This document shows positions 1-7,375 of a stretch of 7,858 nt of DNA, piece after piece; within the stretch, counting starts at the first letter, position 1, and each line of letters starts with the position of its first letter. Both the position numbers and the translations under genes were made by a program. This stretch comes from Acidobacteriota bacterium. GTDB taxonomy: Bacteria; Acidobacteriota; Terriglobia; Acidiferrales; UBA7541. The notes under the pieces are model-generated. The model was given only the letters and a program-made list of their open reading frames with translations, was not told where the DNA came from and searched no databases. The stretch is taken from NCBI GenBank assembly GCA_028876695.1, contig JAGWRH010000406.1:1-7858 (forward strand). Direction: 5' to 3'.

Positions 1-327
1 CAGGGTGTGGATGTTCTGGTGGTGGTGCCGCATAACGGCGAGATTGCCGCTTCGATCGTGGATAGCGCCAAGCGGCAGAATGTTCCGGTGCTTGCCTATG
101 ACCGCATCATTCGCAATAGTGACCTGGACTTCTACGTCTCTTTCGACAACGTCAAAGTTGGCGAGCTTCAGGCGAAATACCTGTTTGACCGCGCTCCCAA
201 GGGGAACTACGTTCTGATCGGCGGATCGCCTACCGATAACAACGCTCGCCTCCTTCGCGAAGGACAGATGCATGTCCTGAAGCCGGCTCTGGATCGTGGT
301 GAAGTCAAGATAGTCGCCGATCAGTGA
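1..327 (+). CDS. xylF: D-xylose ABC transporter substrate-binding protein, fragment
   Basis: This is an internal fragment of a periplasmic sugar-binding protein of the XylF type, which captures D-xylose for an ABC importer. The frame is open from the left edge, so the N-terminus lies outside the window. It shows family signatures recalled from E. coli XylF: VPHNGE, VLAYDR, DFYVSFDN followed by VGELQAK, and GGSPTDNNA, then GQM and VLKP. In the family the chain continues for well over 100 residues after the segment ending VADQ, normally with a Trp next. Here VADQ is followed by TGA at 325-327, so the C-terminal half is missing. No xylose transporter partners are visible. GC is about 56% over the first 300 bases, against about 67% over 361-540, which suggests a different origin from its neighbour. 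Family assignment is firm; whether this is a real pseudogene or an assembly misjoin cannot be told from the window. Confidence 0.88.
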   Translation, partial: QGVDVLVVVPHNGEIAASIVDSAKRQNVPVLAYDRIIRNSDLDFYVSFDNVKVGELQAKYLFDRAPKGNYVLIGGSPTDNNARLLREGQMHVLKPALDRGEVKIVADQ

Positions 328-328
328 C
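319..328. other. Junction between truncated xylF and truncated reductase gene
   Basis: Homology to XylF on the + strand and to fatty acyl-CoA reductase on the - strand both end within these few bases. The sequence around gatcagtg fits both families: it encodes the end of VADQ plus the first two bases of the expected Trp codon on +, and SLI of the reductase on -. A short shared sequence like this is typical of either microhomology-mediated rearrangement or a false assembly overlap. Confidence 0.6.
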
Positions 329-1872
329 TCCGAGAGGCTCTTGGTGAACGTGTAGGTGTTCGGCCAGCCCAAGTCATTGGCGCGTCGGGTGCCGGCTTCC
401 ACCAGCGCCCGGCGAATCCAGCGGACGCGATTCTTGCGCACCTGATTTTCGAGCGCGGCCCCCTGCAGATTTCTCGCCACGTGCTCGCGTTCAAGCGCCT
501 CGCGGAGGATTTCCTGCTTTCCTTCCGGCGACTCGGCGCTCGCTTCGGTCTGGCGCACGAGTTCGTCGAGGTACAGGCGCTCTTTTTCCGCACTGAATCC
601 GGGAATGCCGCGCGGGCAATAATCCCGCGGCAGATATTCGAGGATGCGCCCGTCCTGCTGGCCGACGGCATAGCACGTGGAAAGATGCAGCAGCGAGGCG
701 TGCTGGCAGCCGCGCAGGAAGTTCAACAGGTGAACCGTGGCGTTGACGTTCATCGCCAAGGCATCGCGCAAATCGGGATTGAAATCGGTCAAGCCCGCGC
801 TGTTGACGATCACGTCCAATGAGCGCGCCAGCCGCCGCACGGTTTCGGCATCGAGGCCGAGGAACTCATTCGTTGCGTCGCCGCAAACCACTTCAACGCG
901 CTGGCGCAAAAAATCCGAGAACCCGTCGCCATGTATTTCCGCCAGGCGGTCGAAAACGGGCGATTCGCGCGCGATGCGCTGAAAACGTTCGAGAGCCGTA
1001 GCCGATCGATGTCCACGAATCAGCAGCGTCACGCGGCCGACGTCCGGCACGTCGTGGAGAAGATTCGCGAGCCAGACCTTGCCGATAAACCCCGTGGCGC
1101 CGATCAGCAAGACGTGCTTGTCGCGCAGAGCGGTACGGACGGAAAGCGGCCCGGTCTTCTCGCGCTCGTCGAAGCGAACCAGGGGCACGCGCGGATTCGG
1201 CGCCGGCCGTTGGGCTGGACGAACCGCCGAGTCCAGCCATTCCGCATGTTTTCCAAAGCCAAGATCGCGGACCAGTTGCCGGCGCGAAATTCGCCCGTTG
1301 GCGCGATTCGGACGCAGTTTTGCGAATATGCCGCGAGGACGGATCACGGGGCTGAGCAGCCGTCCGGTTGCAAGTCCATTGCGAAATTCCAGCCGGTTGC
1401 AGACGATTTCGCGCACACCCAGAAAGTTGGCCAGCGGACGCATGGTGTGGTCCAGCGCCTGGCTGACGAGCACGACGTTTTCACCCGCTTTCAGCGCTTG
1501 GGCGAGCTGGGCAACGCCGCGCGGCTTCAGCCGAGGGCGAAGACGGTAATGAAAAAATTCCTCGCCCAGCAAGTCCAGGCGGTCGCGGCTTTCTCCGCGC
1601 AAGACTGTGTGCATCAGCCGGGTAGCCATCACGCGATGGGTGCAGTACAGGAACGGGCGGGCGATCGCCAACAGACCCATCGCGCCGCGGCGGGTCCAGC
1701 GCTCGAGGAACGTTTGCGCGTTCCAGGTGAAGAATCCGACGGGGCGAACGGCGGTCAGATCCAGCAGACTGCCTTCCACGCGCCAGAAAGACGGCTCGGC
1801 CGCTGCGGCTGGTATGCCATTTCCGCGCGCATCCGGCAGCGATTTCGAATTCTTTAACGGGGATGAAGACAT
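322..1872 (-). CDS. HAD-like / fatty acyl-CoA reductase fusion, 3' end lost
   Basis: This is probably an alcohol-forming fatty acyl-CoA reductase (NAD_binding_4, male-sterility type), which reduces acyl-CoA to fatty alcohol with NAD(P)H. The start at 1872 gives MSSSPLKN, and about 517 residues remain. Residues 25-215 resemble a HAD-IB (SerB-like) domain. The Rossmann motif GATGFIG is at 258-264, the LSTCYA motif has its Ser at 398, and the catalytic YTFTK has Tyr507 and Lys511. The HAD domain looks inactive: the DxDGT nucleophile motif reads RVEGS at 31-35, and no DSxxD motif follows. The chain is cut soon after Lys511, so the substrate-binding and C-terminal regions are missing. The same frame stays open through the antisense of the xylF fragment to position 1, but that part does not resemble the family. 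It lies 114 bases downstream of the aminopeptidase gene. A carboxylic-acid or thioester reductase relative is the main alternative. Confidence 0.82.
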
Positions 1873-1906
1873 AGATGCGACTGAACTTCCGATCAAAACA
1901 AAGGCG

Positions 1907-1935
1907 AACTTAGCATGACAGGCGCTCGCGGGCAA
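1907..1935 (-). promoter_or_regulatory. Possible promoter for the reductase gene
   Basis: Reading the minus strand, TTGCCC (1935-1930) is followed after exactly 17 bases by TAAGTT (1912-1907), preceded by TG at the extended -10 position. The -35 matches 4 of 6 consensus bases and the -10 only 3 of 6. It would place the transcript start about 25-30 bases before the ATG at 1872. This is a weak match, and the gene may instead be read through from the aminopeptidase. Confidence 0.22.
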
Positions 1936-1986
1936 GCAGGGTGCTGGATCAGTACCGGCGAGTATTACACCCGAGCAACAGCGCGT

Positions 1987-2733
1987 CTAAGCGGTAGTCA
2001 GCAAGATCGGAGCTCCATCGGTAATCACGAGCGTGTGCTCAAAATGCGCGGAAACGTGGCCATCGGCGGTTCGCACTGTCCAACCATCGGCGTCGTTGAT
2101 CGTGCGGCCCGAACCAGTAGTGATAATCGGCTCGACGGTGAGCACCAGGCCGAAGGTCAATTGATGCTGCGCCAGGCGATCGTCGTAGTTCGGAACGCGC
2201 GGCGGCTCATGAATCGTGCGTCCGGTGCCGTGGCCAGCTAGATCTCGCATCACCCGAAAGCCGCTGGACCGGACCTCTTGTTCGATGGCGCGCCCGATCT
2301 CATTGATGCGGTGGTGCGAACGCGCGAAATGCATCGCCCTCCGGAAAGCGCGCTCGGCGCAGGCGATTAATTGTCGAGATTCGTTTGAAACGGGCTCCAC
2401 GGGTACGGTGATTGCGGCGTCCGCGATGTATCCGTCTTTCTCGAAGGTAACGTCGAGTTTAACCAAGTCGCCGGCCTGGATCACTCGGGAGTGCGAAGGG
2501 ATCCCATGGACCGCTTCGTCGTTGATGCTGATGAGCACGTCGCCGGGGAAACCGTACACAATCCGGGGAGCCGATCGCGCGCCGTTTAGTCTCATTATTG
2601 CGCCGCCCAGGTCGGCGATTTCGCCCGTAGTGGCACCCGCCCAAACGTGCCGCGCCATTTCGTCCAGCGCAAGGCGCACGATGCTGCCGACTTCTTTTAG
2701 ACCCGCAAAGTCAGCGAAGCTTTCGATCGACAT
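1987..2733 (-). CDS. map: Type I methionine aminopeptidase
   Basis: This cytoplasmic metalloenzyme removes the initiator methionine from new proteins. At 248 residues it is the normal length of a type I enzyme without an N-terminal zinc-finger extension. All five expected metal ligands can be read: Asp94 (KLDVTF), Asp105 (YIADAA), His168 (AGHGTG), Glu201 (TVEPII) and Glu232 (HFEHTL). The conserved His76 (NDEAVHGIP) and His175 (TIHEPP) are also present, so it should be active. The start ATG at 2733 gives MSIES followed by a family-like helix. No other ATG, GTG or TTG lies in frame between it and the methyltransferase stop, although the ribosome binding site is weak. It sits 87 bases after the methyltransferase gene. 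It is not in the usual ribosomal-protein cluster (adk-map-infA), so it may be a second copy; that is an inference from context only. Confidence 0.95.
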   Translation of the reverse strand: MSIESFADFAGLKEVGSIVRLALDEMARHVWAGATTGEIADLGGAIMRLNGARSAPRIVYGFPGDVLISINDEAVHGIPSHSRVIQAGDLVKLDVTFEKDGYIADAAITVPVEPVSNESRQLIACAERAFRRAMHFARSHHRINEIGRAIEQEVRSSGFRVMRDLAGHGTGRTIHEPPRVPNYDDRLAQHQLTFGLVLTVEPIITTGSGRTINDADGWTVRTADGHVSAHFEHTLVITDGAPILLTTA

Positions 2734-2820
2734 GACTCGTCCCGCTTTCTTCAGGAGCGTGTTCGCCCCGAGTTTGGTTCTCTCTCGCAGCCATAACCGT
2801 CGGACGTTCTGCGCACGGAA

Positions 2821-3636
2821 CTACACAGGGCGCGCGTGGACCTCAAGATACTCGCCGCGAACGATTGTGTGGTTCGCGTCGCCTTCATTGCGGCTAGCCC
2901 AATGCTCGGTCATTTCCGCGAGCATAGCGGCTTGCGCCGCGGGATCGAGCCGCGCCAGCGTCATTTGAGTTGGCCCAAAGTACGTCCGGAAAATTTCGAT
3001 CACTTTCGACGGGCCGAAGGGGAAGTCGAAAACCACTTCGCGCTTCCAAGTTTCCACCTTGGCGCGCGAGCCAAAGCGTTCGCGGACGACATTTTCGTCG
3101 CCCCACAGCACGGGCGCGGGCAGGCCGGGAGGCGGAGGCGCGTATTTGGCGTTGAGCTTGAACGTCTCTGCCTGGAAGCTAGCAGGCGTCCAACTGGCCA
3201 TTGCGATCAACCCGCCGCGCTTGCAAACGCGTAAAAATTCCGAGGCTACGCGTTCGGGCCGCGGAGCGAACATCGCGCCGAACATGGAATATACGACGTC
3301 AAATTCGCCTGCCTCGAATGGCAGCTCTTCGGCGTCGCCTTCGATGAAGCGTATCTTCAATCCCGCGTGCGCAGCGGCTTCGCGGGCCTGCTGGAGCAGA
3401 TTGGGGGCGTGGTCGAGGCCGGTGACCTCCGCGCCGGTGCGGGCCGCCGGCAATGCTTGATTGCCCGTGCCGCATGCCACGTCGAGAACGCGCATTCCTG
3501 GCTTGAGGTTCAGGCGTTCGACAAATTCTTCGCCTCGTTGCGTGTTCAGTTCGGCGATTTTGCCGAAATCTCCGGCCATCCAGGCCGCCTTCATGGCTTT
3601 CTTGATTGCTGCAAAATCGGGAGTCGGGGTGCCCAT
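2821..3636 (-). CDS. Class I SAM-dependent methyltransferase (UbiE-like fold)
   Basis: This 271-residue protein is a Rossmann-fold methyltransferase of the Methyltransf_11/25, UbiE-like group, transferring a methyl group from S-adenosylmethionine to an unknown small molecule. Motif I is VLDVACGTG at 50-58. The acidic end of strand 2 is Asp75 in TGLDHA, motif II is EGDAEELPF at 99-107, and FDVVYSMFGAMF at 112-123 is the typical post-motif segment. The C-terminal third (WGDENVVRERF, then an aromatic and acidic tail) is the substrate-side part and does not identify the acceptor. I chose the ATG at 3636 because GAGGAGG lies six bases upstream. An upstream ATG at 3702 would add 22 residues encoded by the palindromic leader and has no comparable site. 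The gene may head a transcript with the aminopeptidase and the reductase. Confidence 0.9.
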   Translation of the reverse strand: MGTPTPDFAAIKKAMKAAWMAGDFGKIAELNTQRGEEFVERLNLKPGMRVLDVACGTGNQALPAARTGAEVTGLDHAPNLLQQAREAAAHAGLKIRFIEGDAEELPFEAGEFDVVYSMFGAMFAPRPERVASEFLRVCKRGGLIAMASWTPASFQAETFKLNAKYAPPPPGLPAPVLWGDENVVRERFGSRAKVETWKREVVFDFPFGPSKVIEIFRTYFGPTQMTLARLDPAAQAAMLAEMTEHWASRNEGDANHTIVRGEYLEVHARPV

Positions 3637-3642
3637 GGCGCG

Positions 3643-3649
3643 CCTCCTC
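3643..3649 (-). promoter_or_regulatory. Strong Shine-Dalgarno site for the methyltransferase
   Basis: GAGGAGG on the minus strand lies six bases before the ATG at 3636. It decides the start against the longer reading frame from 3702. Confidence 0.8.
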
Positions 3650-3662
3650 ACGCATTTCGGTA

Positions 3663-3722
3663 GTGGGTTAGTTTGAATTTTGACTGCTTGTGTCACGATC
3701 AAGAAAATTCAAACGGACCCAC
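3663..3722. repeat. Long imperfect palindrome in the methyltransferase leader
   Basis: GTTTGAATTTT at 3671-3681 is matched exactly by its reverse complement AAAATTCAAAC at 3704-3714. The arms extend outward past two mismatches with GTGGGT (3663-3668) and ACCCAC (3717-3722). Inside, CTTG (3687-3690) pairs with CAAG (3700-3703) around a nine-base loop, leaving a five-base bulge. Altogether about 21 base pairs can form. It ends 26 bases before the methyltransferase start and is AT-rich in a GC-rich region. It could be an operator for a dimeric regulator, an RNA hairpin in the 5' leader, or a remnant of a small mobile repeat. The sequence does not decide. Confidence 0.7.
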
Positions 3723-3752
3723 CCCGCGAATTTCTGGCGGCTTGACCTAACC

Positions 3753-3784
3753 GGTCGAGAGAATCGACCATCCTTCGGTCGATT
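3753..3784. other. Overlapping alternative hairpins after the FG-GAP gene
   Basis: AATCGACC (3762-3769) pairs perfectly with GGTCGATT (3777-3784) around a seven-base loop. GGTCGA (3753-3758) can pair instead with TCGACC (3764-3769). The two stems exclude each other because they share the middle segment. It lies 25 bases past the FG-GAP stop codon, so it may end that transcript on the minus strand, but no T-run follows and it is not a standard intrinsic terminator. Confidence 0.4.
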
Positions 3785-3808
3785 GTACGCTGTTTTCCGG
3801 CCGGGTGG

Positions 3809-6139
3809 TTACCGCATGCGCGGCCCGCGGCTGGCTTCGGTGATCGTTCGGCGCTTGCCGGCGAGCACATCGATTTCGTCCTGAACGATTCCGTCGGGCC
3901 AGACGACGCGCACGACGTCGGCGCCATTGTAATCGCCGAGCCCGGCCGATATTACGGGCGGAGGCCCGCCGAGATAGCCAGAGCTGCTGATGATTTGAAA
4001 CGTCTGCTGCTGCGCGCCGGAGTAGATTTGCACCTTCGCACCTGCACCATCGCGATTATCGACCGTTCCCGCGAGGGCCAGTTCGAGCGAATGATTTTTG
4101 TTGCTACCGATTCCTTTTAGCAGGACGGGCGGGCCGCCGCTCTGCGTGATCAAAAAGTCGGTGGCACCGCCGCCTTCTGCGTCGAAAGCGACCACGCCGC
4201 GCGGATTCTGAAGGACGATTTTGTCGAGCCCGGTCTCGCGCGTCACGTCGCGAAAACCGGCAAAGCCGCCATGCCCGTCGCCGCCTTGATTGCGGAGCAA
4301 AATGATGCGGCCGGTACCGGAGAAGTCTTCTCCCACCGCGACCAAGTCCACCCAGCCGTCGTGATCGTAATCGACCGCGGCGATCCCCCAGCCCCGCATC
4401 CAGAGCGGTCCGGGCAGGCGAACGCGCTCAAACCATTTGCCGCCCACGTTGCGCCACAGGGTCAGTCCTGGCGAAGACCAGTGGGTGAACGCCAAATCCA
4501 TCCAGCCGTCATGATCGAAATCGAGCCCCACGCCTCCGGCCGCCGGTCCCGGCATCTCGGTGGCCCACGGCATGACCGCGCGGAATGCGCCCTCACGCTG
4601 ATTGAGGTAAATCGTGGGCGACACCGCCCAGCCGGTCACGACGAAATCGATCGCACCGTCATTATTGACGTCGCACGCCAGCGCCCCTACCGAAGGCGCT
4701 GTGCCGGCGAGCGCCGCTTGCTTGGTTTGATCGGTGAACTGGTCGCGGCCGCTTCCGCGCCACAAGACGTTTCCCGGGCCGTGCGCGTCCGCAGGGAAGG
4801 AAAACGGCTGCGATGCGTCAGCGAGAGGAAAATTCGCGAATCGAGTGGCAAGGAGATCGAGGTTGCCATCGCCGTTGTAGTCGGCGAAAGCGAGCCCGAG
4901 GACCAGCCCGCGGGCGTTCAGACGAGCTGAGTCCGTGACGTCCGAGAAAGTGCCGTCACCATTGTTGTGAAACAACTGGACACCTTCAGCGAGGCTCACC
5001 GCGAGATCGATGTAGCCGTCATTATCGTAATCGCCGGTGGCGCAGCCGAGCGCCGCGCCGGAAACGACCAGTTTGGCCGATTTCGTTGCGTCCACGAAGC
5101 GCCCGTGCCCGGCGTTGCGATACAGCGCGGAGTGTCCTGTGCCGTCCGCATCGGCCAGAAACAGATCCGGAAGACCGTCGTTGTTGTAGTCAAAGGCGCA
5201 GGCTCCGCTGCCGAGGAATTTCGGCAACGCAACCGGCCCTTGTAGTTCAGCTCCCTGCGGCCCAGCTTTTGCGCGACGGCCTCGCGCCCGGGGCGGAATC
5301 TTCGGAAGCGCCATGCGCCACGGCAGCCCGGATGCTTCGGTCACATTGATGAAGTGGACCGGAATGGGCGGTGACGCCGGTTGCGGCGGCGCAAGCATTT
5401 CCTGCACGAACGAATACTGGCCCTGCTCGCCGTAGGCAGCGCTTGCCGGGCGTCCAAGTCCAGTTTCCGTAAGGTGCTCTGCGTGCCGCAGATGTTCGAG
5501 TGAGCCGTTGATGTCGCCGGTGCGAAGTTCCGCCTGCGCCAGGCCGAACTCGGAGGGCAGATTGAACGGATCGAGATCCAGCGCTTTCCGAAACGAGGAA
5601 ATTGCCTGCTGATACTGCTGAGCATTCAAATAGTATTCGCCGATCGCGTAGTGTATTGCAGGATCGTTCGGGTCGAGCGCAGCAGCCTTTTCGAAGTTTT
5701 CGACGGCAACGCGATCGTTTCCTGCCGCCCGTTCAACAAGCCCGAGATTGAACCAGGCGCGCGGATTATTCGGATCACGCTGCGCGGATTTTTCGAGGAT
5801 GTCGTACGCCTCGCTGAGCCGTCCCATATGGAGCAGCGCGATGCCCATGTTCAGGCATCCGGTGTCCGACGCCGGATTCATGACGCACGCGGTTTGGAAC
5901 CGGCCGAGCGCCTGCGTGAATTCGTGCCGATCCATCAACGCCAAGCCAATGTTGTTGGCGCGAATCGCAGCCGTGAAAACCGCGGGAACGGCGGGAGCGG
6001 GCCTAGGGGCCGGATGCAAAACACGGGCCTTCGGCTTTTGTCCACTGAGACGGTTCCGATGCTGCGCGGCTGCAAGCGACGCAGCACACGCCAGCACCAT
6101 CCACACGATGGCGCGGAAGACTCTGCGGCCGCGCATCAT
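3809..6139 (-). CDS. Secreted TPR / FG-GAP (VCBS) / ASPIC-UnbV protein, CRTAC1 type
   Basis: This 776-residue protein is probably exported. An N-terminal signal of about 25 residues has a basic start, a hydrophobic core and an Ala-rich AAA|Q cleavage site. Cys18 in VLAC leaves lipoprotein processing possible. About five TPR repeats span residues 62-224. Six Ca-binding-like FG-GAP loops of the D-x-D/N-x-DG-x-x-D pattern start at Asp317, 370, 420, 490, 540 and 590. A seventh at 653 is degenerate (DAEGGG). A C-terminal ASPIC/UnbV domain covers about 695-768, with GAGAKV, SSSGYLGG and VVWPDG. FG-GAP domains form beta-propellers, and TPRs bind protein partners; the molecular role of this family in bacteria is unsettled. 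A basic low-complexity stretch at 281-300 links the halves. The ATG at 6139 directly abuts the stop of the M50 gene, so the two are coupled. A second ATG follows at once, so either may be used. Confidence 0.93.
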   Translation of the reverse strand: MMRGRRVFRAIVWMVLACAASLAAAQHRNRLSGQKPKARVLHPAPRPAPAVPAVFTAAIRANNIGLALMDRHEFTQALGRFQTACVMNPASDTGCLNMGIALLHMGRLSEAYDILEKSAQRDPNNPRAWFNLGLVERAAGNDRVAVENFEKAAALDPNDPAIHYAIGEYYLNAQQYQQAISSFRKALDLDPFNLPSEFGLAQAELRTGDINGSLEHLRHAEHLTETGLGRPASAAYGEQGQYSFVQEMLAPPQPASPPIPVHFINVTEASGLPWRMALPKIPPRARGRRAKAGPQGAELQGPVALPKFLGSGACAFDYNNDGLPDLFLADADGTGHSALYRNAGHGRFVDATKSAKLVVSGAALGCATGDYDNDGYIDLAVSLAEGVQLFHNNGDGTFSDVTDSARLNARGLVLGLAFADYNGDGNLDLLATRFANFPLADASQPFSFPADAHGPGNVLWRGSGRDQFTDQTKQAALAGTAPSVGALACDVNNDGAIDFVVTGWAVSPTIYLNQREGAFRAVMPWATEMPGPAAGGVGLDFDHDGWMDLAFTHWSSPGLTLWRNVGGKWFERVRLPGPLWMRGWGIAAVDYDHDGWVDLVAVGEDFSGTGRIILLRNQGGDGHGGFAGFRDVTRETGLDKIVLQNPRGVVAFDAEGGGATDFLITQSGGPPVLLKGIGSNKNHSLELALAGTVDNRDGAGAKVQIYSGAQQQTFQIISSSGYLGGPPPVISAGLGDYNGADVVRVVWPDGIVQDEIDVLAGKRRTITEASRGPRMR

Positions 6140-6142
6140 CTA
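6134..6142 (-). other. Abutting stop and start codons (translational coupling)
   Basis: On the minus strand the sequence reads TAGATGATG. The M50 stop is immediately followed by two in-frame ATG codons of the FG-GAP gene. Only a weak ribosome binding site is present upstream, so the second gene probably depends on ribosomes finishing the first. Confidence 0.8.
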
Positions 6143-7270
6143 CGCGTGTTGCTCAGTGTGAAGCCGCGTCTGGAGCACCTGCAGAATGATATCCCGGCCA
6201 ATCATCCCGACGACGTGTCCATCAGAAACCACCGGCATCTGGTTGATATCGGATGTTTGCATCCTCTGCAACACGTCGAGCACGGGCTCATCCGGCTTGG
6301 CCGCCTGGACCTTCGCCATCGGCACCATCACCGCTTGTACCGACGTGCTCACCCACTCCTCGCGCGGCACGTGTCGGGCGGATTGCAGCGAAATCAGTCC
6401 GGATGGATGGTCGCCGCCGACCACGATGTGTGTGCGCCGGCCGGTCCGCAGCACCTGATGGATATATTCTTCGATGGACATATCGCGCGGCACGGTGGGA
6501 ATTTCGCGGAGCATTACGTCGTCCGTGCGGACGCCCGCCAGTGTTTCGCGCAAGGCCACCTGCACGTAGGTCTCTTTCGCCGCCTCCAGGAGGAACCAGC
6601 CGATGAACGCCGTCCAAAGCCCCGCTATCCAATTGCCCCGAAGCACCAGCCAGATGCCGCCGAGGATCATCAGATATGCAAAAAATCTTCCGGAAGCGGA
6701 CGCGATTTGCGACGCTTTGCGGTAGTCCTTGGTTATTCCCCAGATGATTCCGCGAAGTACGCGGCCGCCGTCCAGCGGGAAGCCCGGCACGAGGTTGAAT
6801 AAACCGAGCACGAGATTGATGTACGCCAGCCAGCTGCACATGGCCGCGATGGCGTCGCCGGGACGCGCATACTGCCAGATGGCCCAGAACACACCCGCTA
6901 GGAAAAGGCTCGAAACCGGCCCGGCGACCGCGATTTTGAATTCCTGGCCCGCGCTCGACGGTTCACGCTCGATGGCCGAAAGCCCGCCGAACACAAACAG
7001 CGTGATCGATTTCACGGGCAGTTTGTAACGCAACGCGACTACGCTGTGACAAAGTTCGTGGAAAAGCACGGACGCGAAAAACAGCAGGCTGGTGATAATG
7101 CCGAGCACCCAGTGTTCGGCCGGCGACCAATGCGGGTGTTGCGCGGTGAACTGCAATCCGATTGTAACGGTGATAAGCGCGAAGATGATCAGCCAGCTTG
7201 GGTGAAGATAAATCGGGATGCCGAAAATATGCCCGATCTGAACGCCCGGACCTCGCTGCGGCTGCGGCAT
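6140..7270 (-). CDS. Site-2-type membrane metalloprotease (peptidase M50) with two CBS domains
   Basis: This 376-residue intramembrane zinc protease would cleave transmembrane segments of substrates, as in regulated release of membrane-bound regulators. The zinc motif HELCH is at 71-75 and the second motif NLVPGFPLDGG at 159-169, with Asp167 as third ligand. Hydrophobic spans lie near 25-42, 55-80, 113-133, 143-165 and 196-230. Two CBS domains follow at about 245-305 and 310-370; in this family they probably sense adenine nucleotides. The N-terminal IGHIFGIPIYLHPSW is typical of the CBS-containing S2P group. I chose the ATG at 7270: it begins just before the conserved region and has a GAGAGA site close by. 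A GTG at 7348 would add 26 residues that do not look like the family. The stop TAG is followed without a gap by the ATG of the FG-GAP gene. Its substrate is unknown. Confidence 0.94.
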   Translation of the reverse strand: MPQPQRGPGVQIGHIFGIPIYLHPSWLIIFALITVTIGLQFTAQHPHWSPAEHWVLGIITSLLFFASVLFHELCHSVVALRYKLPVKSITLFVFGGLSAIEREPSSAGQEFKIAVAGPVSSLFLAGVFWAIWQYARPGDAIAAMCSWLAYINLVLGLFNLVPGFPLDGGRVLRGIIWGITKDYRKASQIASASGRFFAYLMILGGIWLVLRGNWIAGLWTAFIGWFLLEAAKETYVQVALRETLAGVRTDDVMLREIPTVPRDMSIEEYIHQVLRTGRRTHIVVGGDHPSGLISLQSARHVPREEWVSTSVQAVMVPMAKVQAAKPDEPVLDVLQRMQTSDINQMPVVSDGHVVGMIGRDIILQVLQTRLHTEQHA

Positions 7271-7286
7271 GTCTCTCTCAGCGCGG

Positions 7287-7295
7287 ATTTTATCA
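7287..7295 (-). promoter_or_regulatory. Possible extended -10 promoter of the M50 operon
   Basis: On the minus strand TGATAAAAT forms an extended -10 element (TGn plus TAAAAT, 5 of 6 consensus bases), 16 bases before the ATG at 7270. I find no good -35 at the usual distance. It would give a very short leader that still contains the GAGAGA ribosome binding site. Confidence 0.3.
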
Positions 7296-7375
7296 GACCG
7301 GGTCTCAACGGGTGATATTTTCCACGCCGTGTCGGGGGGCACACGCACCGGCAGGCAGCGTTGCTCCTAACTCCA

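Noticed and set aside
1..321. Reductase continuing through the antisense of xylF
   Set aside because: The frame is open, but the translated sequence is unlike the reductase family after the YxxxK region, while the + strand matches XylF clearly. The openness is a by-product of the xylF codons.
931..1857. 308-codon open frame on the + strand
   Set aside because: It is the codon-aligned antisense of the HAD/reductase gene, has no family-like motifs and is rich in Arg, Gln and Ala. Only the minus strand shows recognisable Rossmann and HAD signatures.
2216..2968. 250-codon open frame on the + strand
   Set aside because: It runs antisense across the aminopeptidase and the end of the methyltransferase, both with intact catalytic motifs on the minus strand.
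3637..3702. Longer methyltransferase start at 3702
   Set aside because: The extra 22 residues are encoded by the palindromic leader and do not resemble the family. The GAGGAGG site points to 3636.
5651..6802. 383-codon open frame on the + strand
   Set aside because: It spans the antisense of two well-supported genes (FG-GAP protein and M50 protease), is His/Arg rich and shows no domain. Long antisense frames are expected at this GC.
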